Source: Sphingomonas aliaeris
GTDB lineage: Bacteria; Pseudomonadota; Alphaproteobacteria; Sphingomonadales; Sphingomonadaceae
DNA: 64,000 bases
NCBI RefSeq assembly: GCF_016743815.1
Contig: NZ_CP061035.1
Coordinates: 2,792,501-2,856,500, forward strand
Direction of reading: 5' to 3'
Shown: positions 38,668-47,281 of the stretch, piece by piece
Numbering within the stretch: the stretch's first letter is position 1
Layout of the letters: every line of letters starts with the position of its first letter
Translations under genes and position numbers: made by a program
The notes under the pieces: generated by a model
The model's input: only the letters and a program-made list of their open reading frames with translations
Databases searched by the model: none
What the model was told of the DNA's origin: nothing

Positions 38668-38743
38668 CCGTTCGTTTCTAGCGAAGTCGAGAAACCCTAG
38701 CCACCGGCTGAAGGCCTGTTTCTCGACTTCCCTCGAAACGAAC
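38668..38743. repeat. Second copy of the TTCGTTTCGAGCGAAGTCG inverted repeat
   Basis: The same 28-base arms as at 34181, with one mismatch in each arm (TTTCTAGCG and CTTCCCTCG) and a loop of about 22 bases. Located between the small-protein gene and the cysQ-like gene. Confidence 0.8.
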
Positions 38744-38787
38744 TGACGAGGGGCGCGAACGGGCAGGGGTGAAAATACGGCCCCCTC

Positions 38788-39588
38788 CTATTTCGACAGC
38801 CGCTCCGCCCTCTCCCGCAACCTTTCCACCGCAGCCGTATGGATGCCGGGCGTGGTCGCGAGGACACCGAAGGCCTGCGCGGACGGGGTGTTGAACGCCA
38901 GCGGCTGGCCCAGGGCGTCTGTGACACTCGCGCCGGCTTCGGCGGCGATCAGGATGGCGGCGGCGATGTCCCATTCGTGGCCCCAGCGAAGCGTGGCGAC
39001 GAGGTCGGCGCGGTCTGACGCGACCATCGCGATGCGGAGGGCGATGGAGTTGGGCTTTTCGACCAGCACGAGATCGCTGTCGATCTTGGGCAGCGCATCC
39101 GTGGGCACGCGTGCGCCGGAGAATTCGCTGCGATCGCCGGCATGGATCGCCGCGCCGTTCAATGTCGCGCCCTGCCCGGCCGTGGCGCGCCACACTTCCT
39201 TGCGGGCGGGTGCGTCGAGAACGCCGATGACCGGTCTGCCGTCCTCGACCAGTGCAATCGAGATAGCCCAGCCGGGACGTCCGCGAATATAGTCGCGCGT
39301 TCCGTCGATCGGATCGACCACCCAGACGCGCGATCGCGACAGCCGGTCGGGATTGTCCACGGTTTCCTCTGACAGCCAACCGGCATCCGGCAGTAACGCC
39401 TCAAGCCGAACGCGCAGCAGCGTGTTGACCTCCAGATCGACTTCGCAGACCGGATTGTTCGGCGACTTTTCCCACCGTGCGAAGTCGGTGCGCCATTTGG
39501 CGAGCGCAAGCGCTCCCGCCTCAGCCGCGATCGCCGCGACCCGGTCGGCGAGCGCGGTGCGATCGGATGGATCAGGCGCCCGCGACGG
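38788..39588 (-). CDS. Inositol monophosphatase-family phosphatase (CysQ-like), start unclear
   Basis: Lithium-sensitive Mg-dependent phosphatase, likely 3'(2'),5'-bisphosphate nucleotidase or inositol/histidinol phosphatase. Metal-site motifs are LSEET (with the first glutamates), WVVDPIDGTRDYIRG and GHEWDIAAAILIAAEAGASVTD. The conserved N-terminal helix (LADRVAAIAAEAGALALAKWR) is open in this frame up to a stop at 39589, yet contains no ATG, GTG or TTG before the GTG at 39360. That GTG would drop the helix and the SEE metal ligands. So the start is either non-canonical or masked by a sequence error. It overlaps the end of the upstream pmbA-type gene. Confidence 0.75.
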   Translation of the reverse strand, partial: PSRAPDPSDRTALADRVAAIAAEAGALALAKWRTDFARWEKSPNNPVCEVDLEVNTLLRVRLEALLPDAGWLSEETVDNPDRLSRSRVWVVDPIDGTRDYIRGRPGWAISIALVEDGRPVIGVLDAPARKEVWRATAGQGATLNGAAIHAGDRSEFSGARVPTDALPKIDSDLVLVEKPNSIALRIAMVASDRADLVATLRWGHEWDIAAAILIAAEAGASVTDALGQPLAFNTPSAQAFGVLATTPGIHTAAVERLRERAERLSK

Positions 39589-40918
39589 TCATCCCCTCGA
39601 TCCGGATCGTCGGCACGTTGCTGCCATACCGGAATTCCAGATCGTTGGCGGGAGTCATGTTCAGGAACATGTCGCGCGCATTGCCTGCGATAGTGAATTC
39701 CGCGACCGGCGTCGTGATCTCGCCATTCTGGATGCGGAAGCCGGCGGCGCCCCGGCTGTAATCGCCCGTCACACCATTGACGCCACCGCCGAGCATCTCC
39801 GTAACGTAGATGCCGTCGGCGATGTCCGCGATCAGCGTTTCGGGCGGAATGTCGCCAGCCGCCATGAACAGGTTACTGGTCGCCACACCCGGATTGCCGC
39901 CGACGCCGCGGGCGGCATGGCCGGTCGGCTCCAGCCCGAGTTGCCGCGCCGATGCGCTGTCGAGCAACCACGTCTCCAGCATGCCCGCGGTGACGAATTC
40001 GGTCGCGGAAACGGGCAATCCCTCCCCGTCGAACGGGCGTGACCGAAGACCGTGCGGGCGGTGCGGATCGTCGGAGATCGTGACGGCGGACGAGAAGATC
40101 TTCGTGCCGAGCGCATCGAGTAGGAAACTGGTCTTGCGCGTGATAGCGGCGCCGGAGATCGCACCGATCAGGTGACCGAGCATCGACCCCCCGTTGCGCG
40201 GATCGAACACGATCGGCATCGTGCCGCTTTTCACCACGCCAGGATTGATCCGTGCGACGGTGCGTTCGCCCGCGCGGCGGCCGATGTCCGCAGCGGATTC
40301 CAGCATGCGGCGGTGGCGCGCGCTGTGATGATCGTAATCGCGGACCATCGCCCCGCCCTCGCCCGCCAGGACGCTGGCGGAGACGCCGTATCCGGTCGCG
40401 GCATAGGCGCCGGCAAAGCCGTGGCTGGTGGCGAGTGCCCAGATGCTGCGCGAGGCGGATGCGCCCCCGCCTTCGCTGTTCGTCACGCCGGCGACTGCGC
40501 GGGCGGCATCCTCCGCCTCAAGCGCCGCTTCCTTCAGCGCGGCGGGCTCGACTTCGCCGCCGTCGTCCAGGTCGAGTTGCGGGACGTTGCCTTTCAGCAG
40601 GCGATCCTCTGGCGCGAGGCCTGCCCATTCGTCTTCCGGCGCCTCCCGCGCCATCGCGATCGCGCGCTCGACCAGCGCATCCAGCGCGGAGACGGACAGG
40701 TCCGATGTCGAAACGCTGGCCGATTGACGCCCGACGAACACGCGCAGGCCAAGCTCGGCGCTCTCGGACCGCCCGACATCCTCCAGCGCGCCGAGGCGGA
40801 CGGACACGTCCAGCGCGGTATCGGCGGCAAATACCGCGTCGGCGGCGTCGGCCCCGGCGGCGCGCGCGCGGGAAACGATATCCGCGGCGCGGTCTCGGGC
40901 TTGGTCGGGGGTCAGCAT
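39572..40918 (-). CDS. pmbA: TldD/PmbA-family metalloprotease
   Basis: Cytosolic protein of 448 residues, PmbA (TldE) side of the TldD/TldE family, which degrades modified or leaderless peptides in E. coli together with TldD. Family segments are GLRVFVGRQSASVSTSDLS, RRMLESAADIGRRAGERTVARI, PIVFDPRNGGSMLGHL, TGHAARGVGGNPGVATSNLF and GDYSRGAAGFRIQNGEITTPVAEFTIAGN. No HExxH, as expected for the PmbA half. Starts 50 bases after ubiA ends on the same strand. Confidence 0.92.
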   Translation of the reverse strand: MLTPDQARDRAADIVSRARAAGADAADAVFAADTALDVSVRLGALEDVGRSESAELGLRVFVGRQSASVSTSDLSVSALDALVERAIAMAREAPEDEWAGLAPEDRLLKGNVPQLDLDDGGEVEPAALKEAALEAEDAARAVAGVTNSEGGGASASRSIWALATSHGFAGAYAATGYGVSASVLAGEGGAMVRDYDHHSARHRRMLESAADIGRRAGERTVARINPGVVKSGTMPIVFDPRNGGSMLGHLIGAISGAAITRKTSFLLDALGTKIFSSAVTISDDPHRPHGLRSRPFDGEGLPVSATEFVTAGMLETWLLDSASARQLGLEPTGHAARGVGGNPGVATSNLFMAAGDIPPETLIADIADGIYVTEMLGGGVNGVTGDYSRGAAGFRIQNGEITTPVAEFTIAGNARDMFLNMTPANDLEFRYGSNVPTIRIEGMTVAGA

Positions 40919-40967
40919 GGCTTGGGACTTAGGTTGGCAGGCGGGGCGGCGCAACCGGGTTGGCGCG

Positions 40968-41864
40968 CTACAGCGTCGTTCCGACGACGAAGCAGGCGCA
41001 GAACATCAGGAAGCCCGCGAAACGGTTGCTGCGGAAGCGATCGAGTGCGCTTGCCCCGTCGGCGAGGTCGAGGCTGAGAACCTGCCACATCAGATGCACG
41101 GCGAGCGGCGCCAGTGCGACGATCGCAAGCGGATCGGGGCGGACCTGCCAGAACGCCGCCGCCCACAGGACGAGCGCCACGCCGTAGAAGATGGCAACAC
41201 CGCCTTTAACATGATTGCCCATGCGCAGCGCAGACGAGCGGACGCCGATTAACGCGTCATCCTCGCGGTCCTGCAATGCATAGATCGTGTCGTAGCCGAT
41301 CACCCACGCGATCGACCCGGCATAAAGGAGCAGGCCGGGAATGGTGAGCGTCCCGGCGATATCGCTCCATCCGACCAGCGCCGCCCAACTGAACACGAGA
41401 CCGAGCCACGCCTGCGGCCACCAGGTAATGCGCTTCATGAAAGGGTAGGCCGCCACAGGTGCCAGGCTGAATATAGCGACGATGCCCGAATAGAGATGGA
41501 GTTGCAGCAGAACCGCCAGCCCGATGAGACACAGGATCACCAGCCAGACCCAGGCGGCCTTGAGCGAGACCGCGCCGCTGGCGAGCGGGCGATTGCGTGT
41601 GCGGGCGACTTGCGCGTCTAGATCGCGGTCGACGATATCGTTATAGACGCATCCCGCGCCCCGCATCGCGATCGCGCCGGCCAGCAGCCACAGGATCAGA
41701 TCCCACCGGTCGATCGCGCCGCCGGCAAGCGCGACACCCCATGCGCCGGGCCAGAACAACAGCCACCATCCGATCGGACGATCGAAGCGCGCGAGCAGCG
41801 CGAACGGACGTGCGGCATTCGGCAACAGGCGGACGAGGCCGCGATATTCCGTATCGGGTGTCAT
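40968..41864 (-). CDS. ubiA: 4-hydroxybenzoate octaprenyltransferase
   Basis: Integral membrane prenyltransferase of 298 residues that attaches the polyprenyl tail to 4-hydroxybenzoate in ubiquinone synthesis. It shows about eight hydrophobic helices and both aspartate motifs: NDIVDRDLDAQVARTRNRPLASG (first) and DTIYALQDREDD (second). DRPIGWWLLFWPGAWG is the family's N-terminal signature. Start at MTPDTEYRGL. Confidence 0.95.
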   Translation of the reverse strand: MTPDTEYRGLVRLLPNAARPFALLARFDRPIGWWLLFWPGAWGVALAGGAIDRWDLILWLLAGAIAMRGAGCVYNDIVDRDLDAQVARTRNRPLASGAVSLKAAWVWLVILCLIGLAVLLQLHLYSGIVAIFSLAPVAAYPFMKRITWWPQAWLGLVFSWAALVGWSDIAGTLTIPGLLLYAGSIAWVIGYDTIYALQDREDDALIGVRSSALRMGNHVKGGVAIFYGVALVLWAAAFWQVRPDPLAIVALAPLAVHLMWQVLSLDLADGASALDRFRSNRFAGFLMFCACFVVGTTL

Positions 41865-41957
41865 ATGGCGCACTCCATGACAGTGCACAGGCCGCTTTGC
41901 CATAGCGTTGCGGGGCGCTAGGTTGGGTGCGGTGTCGCGTATGTTCGTTCTTGTCCG

Positions 41958-42122
41958 ATGGTAGGTCTGTCGGTTGCCGTCGGGCGCTTTTTCGAGGCGT
42001 TGTTCTGGGCGATGCTGCAAGCCGCCGGGCAGATCGGCGCGATCGTGTTTGGTGGACTGCTGTTGGTTGCCGTCGCCGTACGACTGGTGCTGGGGCGCTG
42101 GCCGTGGCGGCGGCGACGCTGA
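41958..42122 (+). CDS. Small single-pass membrane protein (54 residues)
   Basis: ATG start, MVGLSVAVGRFFEALFWAML, then QIGAIVFGGLLLVAVAVRLVL and a basic end GRWPWRRRR. One or two hydrophobic segments with a positive C-terminus. It is co-directional with rsmE and 56 bases ahead of it. No strong ribosome-binding site is visible, so it is a candidate only. Confidence 0.4.
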   Translation: MVGLSVAVGRFFEALFWAMLQAAGQIGAIVFGGLLLVAVAVRLVLGRWPWRRRR

Positions 42123-42178
42123 AATCGGGAACGGCACGGAGCGTAGATTCGCCGGACCGCTGCCGCTACAGCGGCACG

Positions 42179-42919
42179 ATGCCCGCAACCCCCGCCTGGC
42201 CCCCGCAATCCACGCCGCGCCTGTTCGTGGGGCACGAACTCTCCGCCGGGCCACTGCGCATCGACGGCCCGCAAGCGCACTATCTCGTATCGGTGATGCG
42301 GATGAAGGCGGGTGATCCGGTCAAGCTGTTCGACGACGCGACCGGCGAATGGCTGGGCGTGGCGAGCGCGGTGGGCAAGCGCGATCTGACGTTGGACGTC
42401 ACCGAACGTTTGCGAGAACGGGAGGCCGTGCCCGACCTATGGCTGTGCGCAGCGCCGCTGAAAAAGGGGCGGATCGACTGGATGGTCGAGAAAGCGTGCG
42501 AATTGGGCGTGGCGCGTATCGTTCCCGTCGTCACCCGGCGCGCGGTCGTCGACAAACCCAAGGCGGAACGCCTGCGCGCGCATATGATCGAGGCGGCGGA
42601 GCAATGCGGACGCACAGCGATTCCCGAACTGGCCGACACGGTGAAGCTGCCCGCCTTGCTGCGCGACTGGCCGGCGGGGCGGACCCTGTTCTTCGCGGAT
42701 GAAGCCGGCGGCGTTCCGGCGGCGGAGGCGATGCGGGCGGGTGGCGATGCGGCGGCGATCCTGATCGGGCCGGAGGGCGGTTTCGACGATGAAGAGCGCG
42801 CCTTGATCAAGGCGCATCCTAGCGCGGTCGGCATCACGCTGGGGCCGCGTATCCTGCGCGCGGATACGGCGGCGGCGGCGGCGATCAGCGTGTGGATGGC
42901 GGCGCGCGGCGATTGGTAG
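42179..42919 (+). CDS. rsmE: 16S rRNA (uracil-1498-N3)-methyltransferase
   Basis: SPOUT methyltransferase of 246 residues modifying m3U1498 in 16S rRNA. An N-terminal PUA-like part (RLFVGHELSAGPLRIDGPQAHYLVSVMRMKAGDPVKLFDD) precedes the trefoil-knot domain with KKGRIDWMVEKACELGV, LIGPEGGFDDEE and LGPRILRADTAAAAA. All knot motifs are intact. The start gives MPATPAWPPQ. Confidence 0.95.
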   Translation: MPATPAWPPQSTPRLFVGHELSAGPLRIDGPQAHYLVSVMRMKAGDPVKLFDDATGEWLGVASAVGKRDLTLDVTERLREREAVPDLWLCAAPLKKGRIDWMVEKACELGVARIVPVVTRRAVVDKPKAERLRAHMIEAAEQCGRTAIPELADTVKLPALLRDWPAGRTLFFADEAGGVPAAEAMRAGGDAAAILIGPEGGFDDEERALIKAHPSAVGITLGPRILRADTAAAAAISVWMAARGDW

Positions 42920-43006
42920 CGAAACGCGCGCAAGTTCAGGCCTTTATCGCGTTTCATGACAATCGCCACGTCTGCGCCACTAGCGCCCTTCCGTGGGCGC
43001 GGCTAC

Positions 43007-44389
43007 ATGGCGGCGATGACGACAAAGACCGTGCAAAAGACCGTGTCGCCGACCATCGAGTCGCGCGATCAGATGATCGAGAGCTTCGCGCGCGGGGAGA
43101 AGCCCGTGACCGACTGGCGCATCGGTACGGAGCATGAGAAGTTCGTCTATGCGCTGTCCGATCATCATGCGCCAAGTTACGAAGAGAAAGGCGGAATCCG
43201 CGACCTTTTGAAGGCGCTGGAAGGCTATGGCTGGAAGCCGGTGATCGAGGGCGGGAACGTCATCGCCTTGTCCGGGGCGGACGGGTCGGTCAGCCTGGAG
43301 CCGGCGGGACAGTTCGAACTGTCGGGCGCGCCGCTGGACAATCTGCACGAGACCTGTGCCGAGACCGGCCGGCATCTGGAGCAGATCAAGGCGATCGGCG
43401 ACAAGTTCGGCATCGGGTTCCTCGGTCTCGGCATGTGGCCGGACAAGACGCGGGCCGAACTGCCGATCATGCCGAAAGGCCGCTATGCGATCATGCTGCG
43501 CCACATGCCGCGCGTCGGCACGATGGGCCTGGATATGATGCTGCGCACCTGCACGATCCAGGTGAACCTCGATTACGAAACCGAAGCCGATATGGCGAAG
43601 AAGTTTCGCGTCGGTCTGGCGTTGCAGCCGCTGGCGACCGCGTTGTTCGCGAATTCGCCGTTCCTGGAGGGCAAGCCGAACGGCTTGCTCAGCTATCGCA
43701 GCCATATCTGGTCCGATACCGATCCTGCGCGGACGGGCATGCTGCCGTTCGTGTTCGAGGACGGCTTCGGGTACGAACGCTATGCCGAATATGCGCTCGA
43801 TGCGCCGATGTACTTCGTCTACCGCGACGGCAGATACATTGATGCGGCAGGCCACAGCTTCCGCGATTTCCTGAAGGGCGAGCTTTCGGTCCTGCCGGGC
43901 GAGAAGCCGACGATGGACGATTGGGCGGACCATCTGTCCACCGCCTTCCCCGAAGTGCGGCTGAAGACGTTCCTGGAGATGCGCGGCGCCGATGGCGGAC
44001 CGTGGAGCCGGATCTGCGCGCTGCCGGCCTTGTGGGTCGGGTTGCTGTACGACAATAGCGCACTAAACGCGGCGTGGGATGTGGTGAAGGACTGGACGAT
44101 CGAGGAGCGGCAGGCGCTGCGCGATTCCGTCCCGAAGCTTGGCCTGAACGCACCGATCGCGCGTGGCGGAACGCTGCGCGATATTGCCGGCGAGGTGCTG
44201 GACATCGCCAATGCCGGGCTGACCGCACGGGCACGGTTCGACGCGAGCGGCAGCAACGAAACGGGCTTCCTGGACCCGCTGCGCGAGGTCGTCCGGTCGG
44301 GCAAGGTGCCGGCCGAAGTGTTGCTGGAAAAGTATCACGGCGTTTGGGGCGGCGATGTTTCCAAGGTCTATGACGAACTGACGTTCTAG
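43007..44389 (+). CDS. gshA: Glutamate-cysteine ligase (plant/alphaproteobacterial type)
   Basis: First enzyme of glutathione synthesis, 460 residues, class found in alphaproteobacteria and plants. Visible features include GTEHEKFVY, SLEPAGQFELSGAPLDNLHETC (active-site glutamates and the regulatory cysteine zone), MRTCTIQVNLDY-like LRTCTIQVNLDYE, and FLEMRGADGGPWSRI. The start at MAAMTTKTV or three codons later is equally possible. The stop converges with the methyltransferase gene, sharing CTAG. Confidence 0.93.
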   Translation: MAAMTTKTVQKTVSPTIESRDQMIESFARGEKPVTDWRIGTEHEKFVYALSDHHAPSYEEKGGIRDLLKALEGYGWKPVIEGGNVIALSGADGSVSLEPAGQFELSGAPLDNLHETCAETGRHLEQIKAIGDKFGIGFLGLGMWPDKTRAELPIMPKGRYAIMLRHMPRVGTMGLDMMLRTCTIQVNLDYETEADMAKKFRVGLALQPLATALFANSPFLEGKPNGLLSYRSHIWSDTDPARTGMLPFVFEDGFGYERYAEYALDAPMYFVYRDGRYIDAAGHSFRDFLKGELSVLPGEKPTMDDWADHLSTAFPEVRLKTFLEMRGADGGPWSRICALPALWVGLLYDNSALNAAWDVVKDWTIEERQALRDSVPKLGLNAPIARGGTLRDIAGEVLDIANAGLTARARFDASGSNETGFLDPLREVVRSGKVPAEVLLEKYHGVWGGDVSKVYDELTF

Positions 44390-45678
44390 CCGCGCGACCG
44401 GCCCGTCATCCACGCGACAAGGCGTGGAACCAGGCCATGCCGTGCCATCCATTCGCTATAGTCGCGATACGCCGGATCGAGCCCGAGATGCATCTCCTCG
44501 GTTCGCGCGCGCCAGTAATAGACGCCGGCGACCACGCCCATCAGCACGGTCGCGCGGGCGGCATCGACCAGCGACCCGGTGGTCAGGAAGGGAATGGTCG
44601 AGATCAGCCAGAACAGGTTCTTCGATAGATAGGCGGGATGCCTGGACAATGCATAGGGCCCGTGCGTCAGGATGCCGCGATTGGTGAGATTGGAAAAGCG
44701 GTAGCCGAATGCGATCGTCGCCCATGCATAGATCGCCGTCAGCGCGACCAGTACGATGCCGAACAGCGTCAGGATCACCGGATGCCCAGCGAACCAATGG
44801 GACCATTCCGACGTGCCGGGGTGATAATCGAACGGGCCGCCCGGTGCCATCAGGATGAAGGGCGGGTAGCAGATCAGGGCCGCCATCCACCCCGCCGCAT
44901 AGGGCGTGGCGGTGCGGATATGCGAATCGAGCGGCTTGAGTGCGAGAAGATAGCCGGCGGTGGCGAACGCGACGTCGATCACGAACATGAACGTGATCAG
45001 CCAGTTGGCCAGCGCGACGGGATCGCCCAATACCCGGCTGGTATCGCCGCGAACGAATTCCCCGAACCCCGGCGGTACGATCGCCAGCATGAAGGCGGTG
45101 AAGAACGCCTTCACGCCCCAGCTGCGCAGATGGTCGTGGATCGCGGTCTTCCGGACCGGTTCGTCCAGCCCGATCAGCCACGCGCCGAATGCCCAGCATC
45201 CGTCCTTCGGTTCGATCGCGCGCCGGTCCAGCCAGATGATATAAGGGATCGATACGACCAGCAGGACCGGCATCACGGTTTCGAAACACCACATCGAAAA
45301 CTGGAAGTTGCCTTCCCAATAGAATCGGCCGGTGGCGTAGATCACCGCGATGCCCGCCCAGGTCGCCCAGAGACCGGCCAACTTGGTCAGGCTGACGTCG
45401 ATCGTGTCGCGCCACGGCGCTGCGTGGTCCCAGTCGAAACCGGTCGAAGGGTTGCGATGCACCTTGTCGATCAATATCGACCACAAGATCATCGGTATGC
45501 CACAGGCCGCGATATTGACGAGCGCGGCATAGGGACCGTCCATCCGGTACCAGCGCGCAATCGCAACCCAGGCGAGCAACCCGGCCAAACCGACAAGGCC
45601 GCAACCCGTGCTGACCGCTGATTCCGGTCGGGTATCAGCAGCTTGAGCGGAGCGCGCGAGAGCGGTATCATGAAACAT
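44386..45678 (-). CDS. Polytopic membrane methyltransferase, ICMT/PEMT-like C-terminus
   Basis: Integral membrane protein of 430 residues with about ten hydrophobic helices. The last 120 residues carry the isoprenylcysteine carboxyl methyltransferase/PEMT-like signature: RFSNLTNRGILTHGPYALSRHPAYLSKNLFWL, then RARTEEMHLGLDPAYRDY. This part binds AdoMet. The N-terminal 280 residues form an extra membrane domain not typical of small ICMT proteins. The substrate is unknown; lipid or quinone-like methylation is a guess. Monocistronic. Confidence 0.72.
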   Translation of the reverse strand: MFHDTALARSAQAADTRPESAVSTGCGLVGLAGLLAWVAIARWYRMDGPYAALVNIAACGIPMILWSILIDKVHRNPSTGFDWDHAAPWRDTIDVSLTKLAGLWATWAGIAVIYATGRFYWEGNFQFSMWCFETVMPVLLVVSIPYIIWLDRRAIEPKDGCWAFGAWLIGLDEPVRKTAIHDHLRSWGVKAFFTAFMLAIVPPGFGEFVRGDTSRVLGDPVALANWLITFMFVIDVAFATAGYLLALKPLDSHIRTATPYAAGWMAALICYPPFILMAPGGPFDYHPGTSEWSHWFAGHPVILTLFGIVLVALTAIYAWATIAFGYRFSNLTNRGILTHGPYALSRHPAYLSKNLFWLISTIPFLTTGSLVDAARATVLMGVVAGVYYWRARTEEMHLGLDPAYRDYSEWMARHGLVPRLVAWMTGRSRG

Positions 45679-45827
45679 CGCGCCAGTTTTAGGCGCGAAC
45701 TGGTAAGCAACGCGTAAACCATCGCTGCTGCAGGCGGACCGGCCCCTTCACCAGTCCTTTACGAGTGCATCAAACGCAATCGCGATGGATGCTTTCGCAC
45801 TTGCATCAAACCATGCTGCGCTGCACA

Positions 45828-45901
45828 AAGGGGGTGCCTTTCAGGCATCCTCTCCTAAAACTTTCAAGGGCTGGCCTTTTAATGGGGCCGGCCCTTTTTT
45901 T
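45828..45901 (+). ncRNA. Probable small RNA, suhB/mmgR (alpha-r8)-like
   Basis: A G-rich start, hairpin GGTGCCTTTCAGGCATCC, single-stranded anti-Shine-Dalgarno-like TCCTCTCCTAAAACTTTC and a terminator hairpin with a T run, all within about 75 bases and with no reading frame. The hairpin / CCTCTCC / ACTTTCAAGGGCTGGCC order is as I recall it for the alphaproteobacterial suhB/mmgR family, which is regulated by nutrient status. It lies in a roughly 390-base intergenic stretch; upstream (45755-45815) are two GTGCATCAAA/TTGCATCAAA repeats that may belong to its promoter. Confidence 0.55.
45866..45901 (+). terminator. Strong Rho-independent terminator of the small RNA
   Basis: AAGGGCTGGCC, loop TTTTAATG, GGGCCGGCCC and seven T. 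No plus-strand protein gene ends nearby, so it supports the small-RNA call. Confidence 0.88.
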
Positions 45902-46075
45902 GACCTCGTTTTGAGCTAGGCGACGATTGCTGACGTCACGCCGAACAAAAATAATATGTTCGAGGAGTGGAGCCAGCCGGTTAGACCGGCAACGGCGCGA
46001 TTGCAGTGTGGGGGATGGAGCAGCCGCGTGCGCTCTCCCCCACGTCCGTTTCCCAGATCGAATACCGGCGGCGTA

Positions 46076-47281
46076 TCACCCCATCCAGTTCGCAAGGCGA
46101 TCGTTGCGCACCCGTCCGAACGGCGGCGGCTGAAGGGCGTCCCACCCTCCCTTTTGAAGCCACAGATCGTCGAGCGCGAACCACGCGACGGCTTCCGCCA
46201 CGCGCGCGCCGGGATCCTTGACGATCCGATCGATATCCACGTCGAACGGCGCGAAATAGGCCGGTTCGCCTTGCCACTCGACGAGCCGGCGGACGGCGTC
46301 GGCGCGGCTCCAGCCGGACAGATGGATGTGCAGATCGACCAGCGCGCGATTGACGCGGAACAGCAGCCAATGAAGACATCCGAGTTCCGCCATCGGATCC
46401 GAGGCGTATACGCCTTGAACGAGCGCGATCCGTTCGGCGTGGTTTGCCCATCCTTCCGCAAATCCGGGGGCATAGCGAAGGCGTAGCGGATGCGGCGCGG
46501 CCGAGCCTTCGATCGGCAACTGGATCATGTGTCCGGGCAACGTTTCGTGCCGAACGACGCTGGGCAAGGTCCAGCCTGGCCGGCGGCGGATGTGCTTCAG
46601 GTCCACGACATAGGCACCGGCCATCGTCGCCGTCGGCAGGTCGCGATAGCCCCCGCGGCCCGCCGCCTCGTCCGCTGCACTCATCCTGCGCACCGAGACG
46701 TCGAAACAATAAGCAGGGATACCGGGATAATCGCGCAGCGCCTGGAGCCGGGCCGCGGCCAGCGTGCGATTCATTTCGGCCACGGCGCGGTCCCGGCCGG
46801 CATCGTCGTCGCTATACAGCCACGCAGGATCGCTCCACATCGCGGAATATCGCGCGCCCACCGTGCCCGTCGCGCGGCCGAGGCGTTTCATGAGCCGGTC
46901 CGCACGGTCGGTCAGCGCGCGACGTTCCGCAGCCAGACGCCGCATCACTGCGCCGGGGTCGGCATCGTCGCTCGTGATCCGGCGCAGCAGCAGGCGATAT
47001 CGGCCGGCCGACATTGCCGCACCGTTCGGGAAGCGGTCGGCCAGTTGCACGTCGATACGCAACCCCGACAGCGCCGTGATCAGATCGGCGCGGGCCGACG
47101 GGGACAAAGACGCGGGATCGATCCGCGACAGGCGATCGACCATGTCTGCGGGTGCATCGGTTGTCGCGGCGGCATCGAGCAACGGGCGAAGTGCCGCATC
47201 CGCGCCTAGCTGCGCCCTGGCGCCGGAGGACAGGATGACCGCGCCCGCCCCCGCCAAAACGGATCGCCGCGTGACGATCAT
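46076..47281 (-). CDS. DUF885-family secreted hydrolase
   Basis: Protein of 401 residues with an export signal (MIVTRRSVLAGAGAVILSSGARA, twin-arginine-like TRRSVLAGAG). The conserved metal motif is VVRHETLPGHMIQLP, with downstream FAEGWANHAERIALVQGVY, as in DUF885 metallohydrolases. Shorter than many members, which run near 600 residues. Its ATG overlaps the stop of the large LamG gene (ATGA), so the two are coupled. A GTGGGGGA...TCCCCCAC hairpin (46010-46042) follows the stop and may end the transcript. Confidence 0.78.
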   Translation of the reverse strand: MIVTRRSVLAGAGAVILSSGARAQLGADAALRPLLDAAATTDAPADMVDRLSRIDPASLSPSARADLITALSGLRIDVQLADRFPNGAAMSAGRYRLLLRRITSDDADPGAVMRRLAAERRALTDRADRLMKRLGRATGTVGARYSAMWSDPAWLYSDDDAGRDRAVAEMNRTLAAARLQALRDYPGIPAYCFDVSVRRMSAADEAAGRGGYRDLPTATMAGAYVVDLKHIRRRPGWTLPSVVRHETLPGHMIQLPIEGSAAPHPLRLRYAPGFAEGWANHAERIALVQGVYASDPMAELGCLHWLLFRVNRALVDLHIHLSGWSRADAVRRLVEWQGEPAYFAPFDVDIDRIVKDPGARVAEAVAWFALDDLWLQKGGWDALQPPPFGRVRNDRLANWMG

